A stretch of 64,000 nt of DNA from Aureimonas glaciei. GTDB taxonomy: Bacteria; Pseudomonadota; Alphaproteobacteria; Rhizobiales; Rhizobiaceae. Under the pieces are notes generated by a model that worked only from the letters and a program-made list of their open reading frames with translations, had not been told where the DNA came from and ran no database searches. Made by a program: the position numbers and the translations under genes. The DNA is taken from positions 1 through 64,000 of the forward strand of contig NZ_BMJJ01000013.1 in assembly GCF_014643375.1 (NCBI RefSeq), written 5' to 3'. Positions within the stretch are counted from its first letter, which is position 1. Every line of letters starts with the position of its first letter. Shown here one piece after another: positions 35,625-43,546 of this stretch.

Positions 35625-35936
35625 CCGACATCCTCCATCGACCTCGCCGCCCCGGCGGCGAGGTCACCCGCCACCGAACCCGACGAGCGGCCGTGGCTGA
35701 TCGCCGGGTTTTGCGTGTCTGCCCATGCTTGCGCCAGGATCGTCCTGGCGGGAAGGCATTAGGGAAGGCGAAGACTTGCCGCCCTGTTTCCCGGTCTGCC
35801 GCTGTCTCTGGTAACCGCAATGAGAGATTTCGTTCACGCATCCCTTCGCAACGTCGGCGCGTTATCGAAGGTGTGCTTCTGTCTTGTCAGTGTCGGCCGG
35901 GCCGTTCGTTCAGCCGCGGTTATTCATGAGGTTTCG
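35625..35936. other. xoxF-xoxG intergenic region
   Basis: 312 bp without a gene. A perfect GC hairpin lies just after xoxF at 35640-35665. The rest contains no clear promoter signal. Confidence 0.5.
35640..35665 (+). terminator. Stem-loop directly after xoxF
   Basis: A perfect inverted repeat, GACCTCGCCGCC / GGCGGCGAGGTC, with only CC between (effectively an 11-bp stem with a 4-nt loop), 16 nt past the stop. There is no T tract. It may stabilise the xoxF mRNA and reduce read-through into xoxG, which would give the usual excess of the dehydrogenase. Confidence 0.5.
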
Positions 35937-36704
35937 ATGACCCGAACTCTTCTCGCCCTTGCCGGCTCCGTACTTCTCGCGACGACCGCGCTCGGTTCGG
36001 CGCAGACGACGCAAGCGCCCGCCCAGATCGTTCCGGCGGCCCCGGCCGGTGCGGCCGCGCCGGCGGCTCCAGTCGCCTCGGAAGCCCCTGCCGCTCCGGC
36101 CGCAGCCGCGCCGGCCGCGCCGGCCGCTGCTGCGCCGGCAGCTGCTGCGCCCGCCGCCCCGGCAGCGGCTGAAGCGCCCGCTGCTGCGGAAGCCCCGGCC
36201 GCTGCACCCGCCGCAACGGCCGCGGCGCCGGCCGCCGGCGGTCCGATGTCCATCGATTCGAAGGAGAACGGCACCGAAGCCACGCCCGGCGAGGAAGGCA
36301 AGTTCGTCGATTCAGCGGGCAACCCGATCTACAGCAAGAATGAGGACGGCACGTTCGACTACGCCACCTGGCGCGGCTACAAGAAATACTCCGCGAATTG
36401 CTTCCAGTGCCATGGCCCGGACGGGCTCGGCTCGTCCTTCGCGCCGAACCTGACCGAACAGCTGCAGCGCATCAATTACTACGATTTCACCGGAATCGTG
36501 GTGAACGGCCAGCAGAACAAGTGGCACCCGGTCAATTCCATCATGCCGGCCTGGGGCGAAGACGTGAACGTGATGTGCTTCCTCGACAGCATCTATGTCT
36601 ATCTCCGCGGCCGCGCCGATGGCGCCATTCCGCGCGGCGAGCCGAAGAAGCCGAAGATCAACAAGGAAGCGCAGGCGGCCGAAAACGCCTGTCTGGGATT
36701 CTGA
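35937..36704 (+). CDS. xoxG: XoxG-type cytochrome c, with long Ala/Pro-rich linker
   Basis: A 255-aa exported c-type cytochrome, the electron acceptor of XoxF. The signal peptide is in residues 1-22 (LALAGSVLLATTALGSA). Residues about 28-101 are a low-complexity Ala/Pro linker. The haem motif CFQCH is at 155-159, and the axial ligand is probably Met203 (SIMPAWG). The Cys214 and Cys252 pair may form a disulfide. The ATG at 35937 is chosen for the signal peptide; the longer frame has no support. The linker makes it longer than the compact form of this cytochrome. It lies 2 bp before xoxJ. Confidence 0.93.
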   Translation: MTRTLLALAGSVLLATTALGSAQTTQAPAQIVPAAPAGAAAPAAPVASEAPAAPAAAAPAAPAAAAPAAAAPAAPAAAEAPAAAEAPAAAPAATAAAPAAGGPMSIDSKENGTEATPGEEGKFVDSAGNPIYSKNEDGTFDYATWRGYKKYSANCFQCHGPDGLGSSFAPNLTEQLQRINYYDFTGIVVNGQQNKWHPVNSIMPAWGEDVNVMCFLDSIYVYLRGRADGAIPRGEPKKPKINKEAQAAENACLGF

Positions 36705-36706
36705 GC

Positions 36707-37570
36707 ATGGCGGGGATCGGCACGGGCCTTCGTCTCGCTGCGGTGCTGGCCGTCGCCGTGGTCGGCACGGCAGGGGCGCAGGACCGAGAATTCGGCGGTT
36801 CGATCGAGCTGGTCGATCCCAATGTTCTGCGCGTCTGCGCCGATCCCAGCAACCTGCCCTTCTCCAACGACAAGGGCGAGGGTTTTGAGAACGCCCTCGC
36901 CAACTTCGTCGCCGATAAGCTCGGGCGGAAGTCCGTCACCTACAGCTTCTTCCCGCAGGCGACCGGTTTCGTGCGCATGACGCTCGGCGCCAATGCCTGC
37001 GACATCATCATGAGCTATCCGCAGGGCGACGAGCTCGTGCAGAACACCAATGCCTATTACCGGACGGCCTATTCGCTGGTGGTGCCGAAGGGCGGCGAAC
37101 TCGACGGCGTCGAGACGATCGAGGATCCCAAGCTCAAGGACAAGGTGATCGGCGTCGTCGCGGGCACCCCGCCGGGCACCTACATGGCGCGCGCCGGCCT
37201 GATCGGCAAAGCGCGCGGCTACCAGCTGATGGTCGACACGCGCTACGACAACTCGGCGCAGCAGATGATCGACGATCTCGGCAAGGGCGAGATCGACGCG
37301 GCGATCCTGTGGGGCCCGCAGGCCGGCTTTTACGCCCGTGAGTCCGGGAAGGATTATGTCGTCACGCCCCTGGTCAAAGAGGGGAAGGGCCCCCCCATGG
37401 CCTTCCGCATCACCATGGGCGTGCGCGTGTCCGACCAGGAGTGGAAGCGCACGCTGAACGACATGATCCGCGAGAACCAGGATGAGCTGAACGAGATCCT
37501 TCTCTCCTTCGGCGTGCCGCTGCTCGACGAACACGACAAGCCGATCGTCTCGAAGAAGCACGGCGGCTGA
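36707..37570 (+). CDS. xoxJ: XoxJ, quinoprotein-associated periplasmic binding-protein-like factor
   Basis: A 287-aa exported protein with a solute-binding fold. The signal peptide is in residues 1-24 (LAAVLAVAVVGTAGA). The core starts LRVCADPSNLPFSNDKGEGFE and includes VRMTLGANACDIIMSYPQGDEL and AILWGPQAGFYAR. The family resembles MxaJ/XoxJ and is thought to help mature or activate the dehydrogenase rather than transport. Two bases separate it from xoxG, and two from the next gene, so xoxG-xoxJ-CxxCW is one operon. Confidence 0.93.
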   Translation: MAGIGTGLRLAAVLAVAVVGTAGAQDREFGGSIELVDPNVLRVCADPSNLPFSNDKGEGFENALANFVADKLGRKSVTYSFFPQATGFVRMTLGANACDIIMSYPQGDELVQNTNAYYRTAYSLVVPKGGELDGVETIEDPKLKDKVIGVVAGTPPGTYMARAGLIGKARGYQLMVDTRYDNSAQQMIDDLGKGEIDAAILWGPQAGFYARESGKDYVVTPLVKEGKGPPMAFRITMGVRVSDQEWKRTLNDMIRENQDELNEILLSFGVPLLDEHDKPIVSKKHGG

Positions 37571-37572
37571 CC

Positions 37573-38157
37573 ATGAGGCGGGCTTTGGCTCTCGCTCTGG
37601 CGCTCGCCGCTCTGGGTGGGGCCCTGCCGATGTTTTCGGCCGCGGCTGAAACCGCTGTCTCTGCCGAGCGGCCGGCCGAGCCGGCCACCTATCGCATGGA
37701 CGACTACCGCTCGCCGACGCCGGCGACGCTCGCCGGCGCGACAGTGGTCGATCCCGCGGATGCCCGGCGTCTGTTCGACGAGGGAGGGGCCGTCTTCGTC
37801 GACGTCCTGCCCCGCGCGCCGCGGCCTTCCGGCCTTCCGGCCTCGACCGTCTGGCGTCCCAAGCCGCGCAAGGACATTCCCGGGTCGATCTGGCTGGTCG
37901 ATACCGGCTATGGCGCGCTGCCGCCGGCCATGGAGGGCTATTTCCTCGACGGACTGGCCAAAGCGACCGACGGCGATTGGCAGCGTCCGCTGGTCTTCTA
38001 CTGCCTTCGCGACTGCTGGATGAGCTGGAACGCCGCGCGGCGCGCGATGGCCGCCGGCTATCGCCAGGTGATCTGGTATCCGGACGGTACGGACGGCTGG
38101 GCCGAGGCCGGCCTGCCGCTCGAGCCGCGCGAACCGGAAGCCCGTCCGGACGAGTAG
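37573..38157 (+). CDS. PQQ-dependent catabolism-associated CxxCW-motif protein (rhodanese-like)
   Basis: A 194-aa exported protein with a rhodanese-like fold. The signal peptide is in residues 1-25. The signature segment VFYCLRDCWMSWNAARRA has Cys144 and Cys148 followed by Trp149, strictly CxxxCW. ARRLFDEGGAVFVDVLP near 64 is the rhodanese N-terminal strand-helix. The gene is co-transcribed with xoxGJ (2-bp gap). A redox or sulfur-related role in the quinoprotein system is inferred. Confidence 0.88.
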   Translation: MRRALALALALAALGGALPMFSAAAETAVSAERPAEPATYRMDDYRSPTPATLAGATVVDPADARRLFDEGGAVFVDVLPRAPRPSGLPASTVWRPKPRKDIPGSIWLVDTGYGALPPAMEGYFLDGLAKATDGDWQRPLVFYCLRDCWMSWNAARRAMAAGYRQVIWYPDGTDGWAEAGLPLEPREPEARPDE

Positions 38158-38206
38158 TCCCGCCGGTCTGGGGCCAAGTGGGGGCAGGAGGGCAGGGGCG
38201 CGACGG

Positions 38207-39076
38207 CTACAGCTCGCCGCTCATCGCGCGCCCCAGCGCAAACAGGCGCTGTTCGATCAGAACCGGCACCTCGCAGACATAGGTCAGCGATTTGCGCCGC
38301 TCCTCGAACAGCCGCGTGTCCCACAGCAGCGCCTCCTGGGCGTCGGCGGCCTTGCTCATCTCGCCCTTGTTGCGCATCTCGCCGATGGCGGCGTTTTCGC
38401 CGCGCAGCCGGGCCGCCAGCGCCTGCTGCCGGGCCCCGTAGCGCTCGATGCCGTTCATGATGGCGGTGCGCTCGGCGTTCAGGGTGGCCAGCAGCTCGGC
38501 GAAGGCGGCGGTCGCGCGGGTCCTTCTGTCACTCTCGGGCATCGACCGCACGAACTCGCGGGCCTTGGCCTCGGCATCGCCGAGGGGCACGCGGCGAGGA
38601 GCGACCGAGGCGACGAACTGGCTGATCGCGTCGCTGCGCGCCGTGCCTTCGGCGGTTTCGATGGGTGGCCCGGGCCAGACCTGGGCGGCCGAGACCTGAT
38701 CCACCTTGCGCTGGACGCAGGGCCAGATGTGCTCGCTGCCGCTGACCGTTCCGAGAAGTTGTGTCGTCCCGGCGGTCGGGGCCACGGCGGCCGGCGCGGC
38801 CGCCAGCGACCCGACGATCGGGCGTGAAACGAGACCTGCGGGCGGCACCACGGCCTGCGGCGCGGCCTCGGCCCCGGGAGGCGCGGCAGGAGCCGGGGCG
38901 CCTGAGCCGGTGCCGGCGGGCGCATTGGTCGGTGGCGGGCCGGGCAGGACGAACCCTTCCGGGATCGGGCGGGGGGTGGTCTGAGCCGAGGCCTGCGGGG
39001 AAGTCAGCGCGAAAACCGCGCAGGACAGAAGGCCCGTGAGCTTCAAGGCTGCGGAGATCCGTCGTGTCGATGTCAT
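38207..39076 (-). CDS. Exported hypothetical protein with Pro/Ala-rich N-terminus (transporter-associated)
   Basis: A 289-aa exported protein not recognised by function. GGGAGG is 6 nt before the ATG at 39076; the ATG at 39082 touches the ribosome site and is unlikely. The signal peptide is about 1-32 (LTGLLSCAVFALTSPQASAQ). Residues 33-115 are Pro/Ala-rich. The C-terminal half is helical, with Cys in IWPCVQRK and YVCEVP. It is the last gene of a minus-strand run after the ABC permease (74-bp gap). It may correspond to one of the exported accessory proteins of lut-like clusters. Confidence 0.7.
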   Translation of the reverse strand: MTSTRRISAALKLTGLLSCAVFALTSPQASAQTTPRPIPEGFVLPGPPPTNAPAGTGSGAPAPAAPPGAEAAPQAVVPPAGLVSRPIVGSLAAAPAAVAPTAGTTQLLGTVSGSEHIWPCVQRKVDQVSAAQVWPGPPIETAEGTARSDAISQFVASVAPRRVPLGDAEAKAREFVRSMPESDRRTRATAAFAELLATLNAERTAIMNGIERYGARQQALAARLRGENAAIGEMRNKGEMSKAADAQEALLWDTRLFEERRKSLTYVCEVPVLIEQRLFALGRAMSGEL

Positions 39077-39150
39077 CGTCATCCTCCCAGGATGCATTCT
39101 CGTGAGGGTGGGGCGGTCTGCCGCTTTCCACCCGCCGGGGGCGGCCATGG

Positions 39151-40002
39151 CTACTGCCGCTTGCGGCTGATCACGCCCCGGCCGGGATCATAGGCCAGGA
39201 TCGCCCCGCCGAGAAAGAGCACCGTGCAGCCGAGAACGACGGTGAGGGCCGGAAGGTTCATCTGCCCGTAGAGCGCGAATCGGATGAGTTCGACGGCATG
39301 GGTGAAGGGATTGGCCTGGCACAGGCGGTAGAGCAGGGGGCTGGATTCCAGGATGCGCCAGAGCGGGTAGAGGGCCGACGAGGCGAAATACATCGGGAAG
39401 ATCACGAAGTTCATCACCCCGGCGAAATTCTCGAGCTGCCTTACCAGCGAGGACAGGAGCATGCCGAGGGCCCCGAGCATCAGGCCGGAGAGCACGAGCG
39501 CTGGCAGCACCGTGAGATAGCCGAACACCGGGGGGCGCACGTCCCAGAACCAGGCGATGCCAAAGAAGACGTAAACCTGCAGCAGCGAAACCACGACGCC
39601 GGCGGCGAGCTTCGACACCAGGAGGAACCAGCGCGGCAGCGGCGAGACGAGAAGCGTCTTCATCGACCCGGTCTCGCGGTCGTAGACCATGGAAAGCGAG
39701 GACTGCATGCCGTTGAAGAGCTGGATCATGCCGATCAGACCCGGCGTGATGTAGACCTCGTAGAGGATGTAGGTCTGGTAGGGCGGCACGATCGACACGC
39801 CGAGCACCTGGCGGAAGCCGGCGGCGAAGATGAACAGCCAGAGCAGCGGGCGGACCAGCGCCGAGATGAAGCGTTCGCGCTGATGCAGGAAACGCAGGCC
39901 CTCGCGCCAGACGATGCCCCAGAAGCAGATGAGATACTGACTGGCGGTGAAACCGGTGCGGACGCGTTTCTCCGTCGGCGTGTGCAGCGCCGCCTCGCTC
40001 AT
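39151..40002 (-). CDS. ABC-2-type permease of the quinoprotein/lut-like transporter
   Basis: A 283-aa inner-membrane protein with six predicted helices. Segments include LIRPLLWLFIFAAGF-like (PLLWLFIFAAGF), GMIQLFNGMQSSLSMVYDRETGSMK, LLVSPLPRWFLLVSKLAAG and NFVIFPMYFASSALYPLW. This matches the permease of the PQQ-dependent alcohol dehydrogenase-associated ABC system. The ATG overlaps the ATPase stop by 4 bases. ABC-2 permeases are usually exporters, so the direction of transport is uncertain despite the link with a binding protein. Confidence 0.88.
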   Translation of the reverse strand: MSEAALHTPTEKRVRTGFTASQYLICFWGIVWREGLRFLHQRERFISALVRPLLWLFIFAAGFRQVLGVSIVPPYQTYILYEVYITPGLIGMIQLFNGMQSSLSMVYDRETGSMKTLLVSPLPRWFLLVSKLAAGVVVSLLQVYVFFGIAWFWDVRPPVFGYLTVLPALVLSGLMLGALGMLLSSLVRQLENFAGVMNFVIFPMYFASSALYPLWRILESSPLLYRLCQANPFTHAVELIRFALYGQMNLPALTVVLGCTVLFLGGAILAYDPGRGVISRKRQ

Positions 40003-40814
40003 GGCTGCAACTCCAGCGGCGGCGTGTTGCCGAGATCGGGGCGGGCGAGGCCGGTGAGGGAGGCGAAGGCGTCGCGGATCGAGCCGGCGTCCTGTTCCGC
40101 GACGATGGCGGCGACGCCGCCTTCGGCCAGCACCTTGCCCTTGTGCAGCACCACGACGCGATCGCTCGCTTCGACCTCGTCGATCAGGTGGGTCGCCCAG
40201 AGCACGCTGACGCCCTCCTGGCGCACCAGGCGGCGAACCTCGGCGACGATCTCGGCCCGCGAGCCGATGTCGAGACCGACGGTCGGCTCGTCGAAGAGGA
40301 TGAGTTCGGGGGAATGCATGAAGGCCCTGACCACCTCGACGCGCCGGAGTTGGCCGCCGGAGAGGTTGCGCGCCTTTTCCCCCAGGCGTTTCATGAGGTC
40401 GCTTCCGCGCAGGATCTCTTCGGTCCGCGCCCGCGCGACGCGGCCGGGCAGGCCGTGCAGCGCGGCGTGGTAGGCGAGGTTCTGGCGGATCGACAGGTCG
40501 AGGTCGAGCGTGCGGGCCTGGAAGACGACGCCGAGACGGCGCAGCGCCTCGCCGGGTTCCTGCGAAAGCTTGTGGCCGAGGATCGAGATCTCGCCGGCCC
40601 GCGTGTTGTAGAGACGGGTGATCAGCGAGAACAGCGTCGACTTGCCGGCGCCGTTCGGCCCGAGCAGGGCGGTGAAGCTGCCCTGCGGCACCGTGAACGA
40701 AACGTCGTCGAGCGCCCGCCGCTCGCCATAGGAGTGGCTGACGCCCGAGATGTCGAGGGCCGGAACGGACCGCCCCTCGCTGCGTGTTTCGGGGCGTTTC
40801 TGCAATGAGCCCAT
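39999..40814 (-). CDS. ABC ATPase of the quinoprotein/lut-like transporter
   Basis: A 271-aa ATPase. Walker A is LLGPNGAGKST, the signature is LSGGQLRRVEVVRA, Walker B is LILFDEPTVGLD and the switch His is in LWATHLIDEVE. It resembles the ATPase subunit of the PQQ-dependent alcohol dehydrogenase-associated ABC system. AAGGGG is 5 nt before the ATG at 40814. It is 8 bp after the polyaspartate protein gene and 4-bp overlapped with the permease, a tight unit. Confidence 0.92.
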   Translation of the reverse strand: MGSLQKRPETRSEGRSVPALDISGVSHSYGERRALDDVSFTVPQGSFTALLGPNGAGKSTLFSLITRLYNTRAGEISILGHKLSQEPGEALRRLGVVFQARTLDLDLSIRQNLAYHAALHGLPGRVARARTEEILRGSDLMKRLGEKARNLSGGQLRRVEVVRAFMHSPELILFDEPTVGLDIGSRAEIVAEVRRLVRQEGVSVLWATHLIDEVEASDRVVVLHKGKVLAEGGVAAIVAEQDAGSIRDAFASLTGLARPDLGNTPPLELQP

Positions 40815-40822
40815 GCTGCCCC

Positions 40823-41416
40823 TTATGGCACGACCGTGATCGTGCCCTTCATGTCCTGTGCCCCGTCCAGTCCGTCGATGTGCCATTCGTAGTCGCCGGG
40901 ACGAATGGAGGTGAACTGGATGGCGATCGTTCCCATGGCGTCGAATTCCAGCCAGGCCGGCGGGCCGGCCATGTGGATCTCGAGATCGTCGATGACGATC
41001 TGGTTGAACCAGACATTACGGAAGAAATCGGTCGCACGAAACTTGTATTCGAGCCCGGCCGCCGAGGTGATGTTCCAGCGGTAGCCCTGGCCGGCGCGCA
41101 GCACGAAGTGCTTGTGGTTGGTGACGAACTCGCTTTCGGCCGAGCCGAGGATCAGCTCCGGCACGTCCTGGCTGGACAGGGAAACGTCGGCGAGCCCCAG
41201 CTTCTTGGCATTCAGCGCGCTGGCCGGCATGCCCTTCCCCGGGGCCTCGGCGGGGGCCATCGGCGAGGGACCGGCGGCGGCCGCCGGGGCGGCATCGTCG
41301 TCGTCGTCGTCATCGTCGGCCTGCGCCAGCAGGATCTTGCCGTCCTGCGCCACTGCCGCCGTCATCGGGGCAAAAGCCAGTGTGGTCGCCATCAGCGACA
41401 GCCAGAATGTTCTCAT
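40823..41416 (-). CDS. Exported cupredoxin-like protein with an eight-Asp tract
   Basis: A 197-aa exported protein. The signal peptide is in residues 1-24 (LSLMATTLAFAPMTAAVAQ). Residues 34-41 are eight consecutive Asp, followed by an Ala/Pro linker. The C-terminal domain, about 75-197, looks like a cupredoxin-type beta-sandwich (TNHKHFVLRAGQGYRWNI, GDYEWHIDGLDG), without an obvious type-1 copper set. AAGGGGAG precedes the ATG at 41416; the upstream ATG lacks a site. Gene position 8 bp before the ABC ATPase suggests a transport-linked periplasmic role. Binding of Ln3+ or Ca2+ by the Asp tract is speculation. Confidence 0.8.
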   Translation of the reverse strand: MRTFWLSLMATTLAFAPMTAAVAQDGKILLAQADDDDDDDDAAPAAAAGPSPMAPAEAPGKGMPASALNAKKLGLADVSLSSQDVPELILGSAESEFVTNHKHFVLRAGQGYRWNITSAAGLEYKFRATDFFRNVWFNQIVIDDLEIHMAGPPAWLEFDAMGTIAIQFTSIRPGDYEWHIDGLDGAQDMKGTITVVP

Positions 41417-41621
41417 GAAATGTCTCCCCTTGATCATCGTCCGGTCGAGCCGGCTTTGCGACCGACCCGGTTATCCCGGCCCGCCGTATTCTTGCCGCCA
41501 CGCCCCTTTTCCGAAGAGCCGCAGCGTCATCCGAGCCTTCGTGGCAAGGCGGAGCCCGCCCGTCCGCAGGAACTGGCGAGCTCCGGGTGCGATCCTGGAG
41601 GCTGCCGAGGACGCGGCGGTC

Positions 41622-42593
41622 CTAGAAGGCGCCGACGGCGACGCCCCAGGGCTGCTCGCCGACCTGGACTGACCGGATCACCTCGTCGTTCGAGGTGTCG
41701 ACGATCGAGATGTCGTTGGAAATGCCGTTGGTGGTGAAGAGATGCGAGCCGTCGGGCGAGAAGGCGAGCTGCCAGACGCGCTGACCGACGAGAAGATATT
41801 CCATCACCTCGTAGGTCTTGGCATCCACGACGGCGACGCGGTTGGCCGGTCCGAGCGCGACATAGGCCTTGGTCCCATCGGCGTTCAGGCGCACGCCCAC
41901 CGGCTGGATCGATTCGGAGGAGATGCCGGGAATTTCGAAGGTGATCTTGTGCTTCATCTCCTTCGTCGCGTCGTCGATGACGCTGACCGTGCCGCCGATC
42001 TCGGCCGAGACCCAGATCTCGGAGCCGTCCTTCTTGTATTCGGCAAAGCGCGGACGCGAATCGACCAGGACGTTGGCGACGATCTCCTGGCTGTCGCGGT
42101 CGATGAAATGCGCCATGTTGGTGGTTTCGGAGGTGTTCACGATCGTCTTGCCGTCGGGCGAGATGCCCATGCCCTCGGGCTCGACGCCGACCGGAATCTC
42201 GGCGAGGCGGGCGCCGTCGGCGAGCGAGACCACGGTGACGAGATTGTCGTCCTCGTTGGCGATGTACATGTTGCTGCCGTCCGGCGAGACGACCATCAGC
42301 TCGGGATCGGGACCGGAGGGAAGCGTGCCCAGCTTCTCGTAGGTCACGGCGTCGAAGATCTCGATGGTGTCGTCGTCGCTGGCGCAGACATAGATGCGCT
42401 TGCCGTCGGGGCTGCTGACGAGGCCGCGCGGCCGCTGGCCGGTCTTGATGGTATGGATGATCTCGAAGCTTTCCCCGTCGAGGACGGTGAGGTCGTTGCC
42501 CTTCTCGTTCGAGACGAAGATCTTGTAGGCGAAAGCGGGGCTTGCCGACATCAGCAGCGTCGAGGCGAGAGCCGCCAGAGCGAGTGTACGCAT
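41622..42593 (-). CDS. PQQ-dependent catabolism-associated YVTN beta-propeller protein
   Basis: A 323-aa exported propeller. The signal peptide is in residues 1-22 (LALAALASTLLMSASPAFA). Blade motifs include VLDGESFEIIHTIKTGQRPRG, IYVCASDDDTIEIFDAVT, NMYIANEDDNLVTVVSL and ISNDISIVDTSNDEVIRS. It matches the propeller of the PQQ/ABC system. GGGAGGAAGT directly precedes the ATG. It is a paralogue of the propeller at 29546-30508. The 323-bp gap upstream to the response regulator suggests its own promoter. Confidence 0.9.
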   Translation of the reverse strand: MRTLALAALASTLLMSASPAFAYKIFVSNEKGNDLTVLDGESFEIIHTIKTGQRPRGLVSSPDGKRIYVCASDDDTIEIFDAVTYEKLGTLPSGPDPELMVVSPDGSNMYIANEDDNLVTVVSLADGARLAEIPVGVEPEGMGISPDGKTIVNTSETTNMAHFIDRDSQEIVANVLVDSRPRFAEYKKDGSEIWVSAEIGGTVSVIDDATKEMKHKITFEIPGISSESIQPVGVRLNADGTKAYVALGPANRVAVVDAKTYEVMEYLLVGQRVWQLAFSPDGSHLFTTNGISNDISIVDTSNDEVIRSVQVGEQPWGVAVGAF

Positions 42594-42916
42594 ACTTCCT
42601 CCCGATGGTTCCGATGGGCGGAACTCTATTCTGGCCCGACCCTGCCATCTCGTGGCGGCGTCGGGAAGGGCTCGCAGCGGCTTTGCCGTCGGACGAGGGA
42701 CTTCCGCAACCCGGCCCGTCTGGGCGATGGTTTCAGGCGCGCCGTCATCCCGTGGGTCGCCGCCTTGGGAACGGCTTGAAGCGGGACGACGGCGCGCACG
42801 AGAAGGCTAGACGGCACGGGGAAGGCGGGAAATGGGATAAGTTCCCGTCCTGCAGGAAAGCTGACGAAAGCCGCAGGCCAGAGCCTCGGGCCCGCAAGGC
42901 CTCGGTGGTCAGTGCC
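42594..42916. other. Intergenic region between response regulator and propeller genes
   Basis: 323 bp on the minus-strand run. No gene, repeat or strong hairpin seen. A promoter for the propeller/ATPase/permease unit probably lies here. Confidence 0.5.
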
Positions 42917-43546
42917 TCAGAACGCGCCGGGGTCGATCAGCCGTCCGCCGCGGGTCTCGATGGCGAAGCGGACAAGATCGGCGGTGCGCTCGACGCCAAG
43001 CTTTTCCTTGATCCGGGTCGAGGTGTTGGCGACCGTCTTGTAGGCGACGCCCAGGCCCTCGGCGATCTCCGACAGGCTGCGGCCGTCGCCCAGCATGTGC
43101 AGGATTTCCAGCTCCCGCGCCGACAGGTTGCGGGTTGCCGCCGGAGCCTCGGCCATGTCCTGCCGCGTCTCGCTGTCGACATAGGTCTCCCCGCGGGCCG
43201 CCCGGCGGATGGCGACGAGAAGCTCCTCGGAGGGGGCGCTCTTGGAGACATAGCCGAGCGCGCCGGCGCGCTGCGCCGAGGTCGCGTAGACGAGGTCGGA
43301 ATACATGGAGAAGACGACGACCCGCGCCTGCGGATCGTCGGCGCGCAGCCGTCTGAGGACGTCGAGCCCGCTGCCGCCCTTTAGGTTGATGTCGAGGACG
43401 ACGATGTCGGGCCGGTGCCGGCGAAAGGCGTCGAGCGCCTCGAACGGCGTCTCGGCATCGAAGACGGCGCTCGCCGGCAGGCTCGCCAGCAGACGCCGCA
43501 CGCCCTCGCGCACCACGACATGGTCGTCGACGATCAGGACCTTCAT
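42917..43546 (-). CDS. NarL/FixJ-type response regulator
   Basis: A 209-aa regulator. The receiver domain (1-120) has the acidic pair Asp7/Asp8, phospho-acceptor Asp52 (VVLDINLKGGSG) and Lys in YVSKSAP. The LuxR-type helix-turn-helix is in 140-195 (LSARELEILHMLGDGRSLSE, then GVAYKTVANTSTRIKEKLG). The start overlaps the kinase stop by 4 bases. FlhSR-like systems control methanol and formaldehyde genes in Paracoccus; similar control of the xox/lut-like genes is inferred from position. Confidence 0.92.
   Translation of the reverse strand: MKVLIVDDHVVVREGVRRLLASLPASAVFDAETPFEALDAFRRHRPDIVVLDINLKGGSGLDVLRRLRADDPQARVVVFSMYSDLVYATSAQRAGALGYVSKSAPSEELLVAIRRAARGETYVDSETRQDMAEAPAATRNLSARELEILHMLGDGRSLSEIAEGLGVAYKTVANTSTRIKEKLGVERTADLVRFAIETRGGRLIDPGAF

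Noticed and set aside
41869-42779. Plus-strand frames across the propeller gene
   Set aside because: Antisense to a protein with a signal peptide and clear propeller blades.
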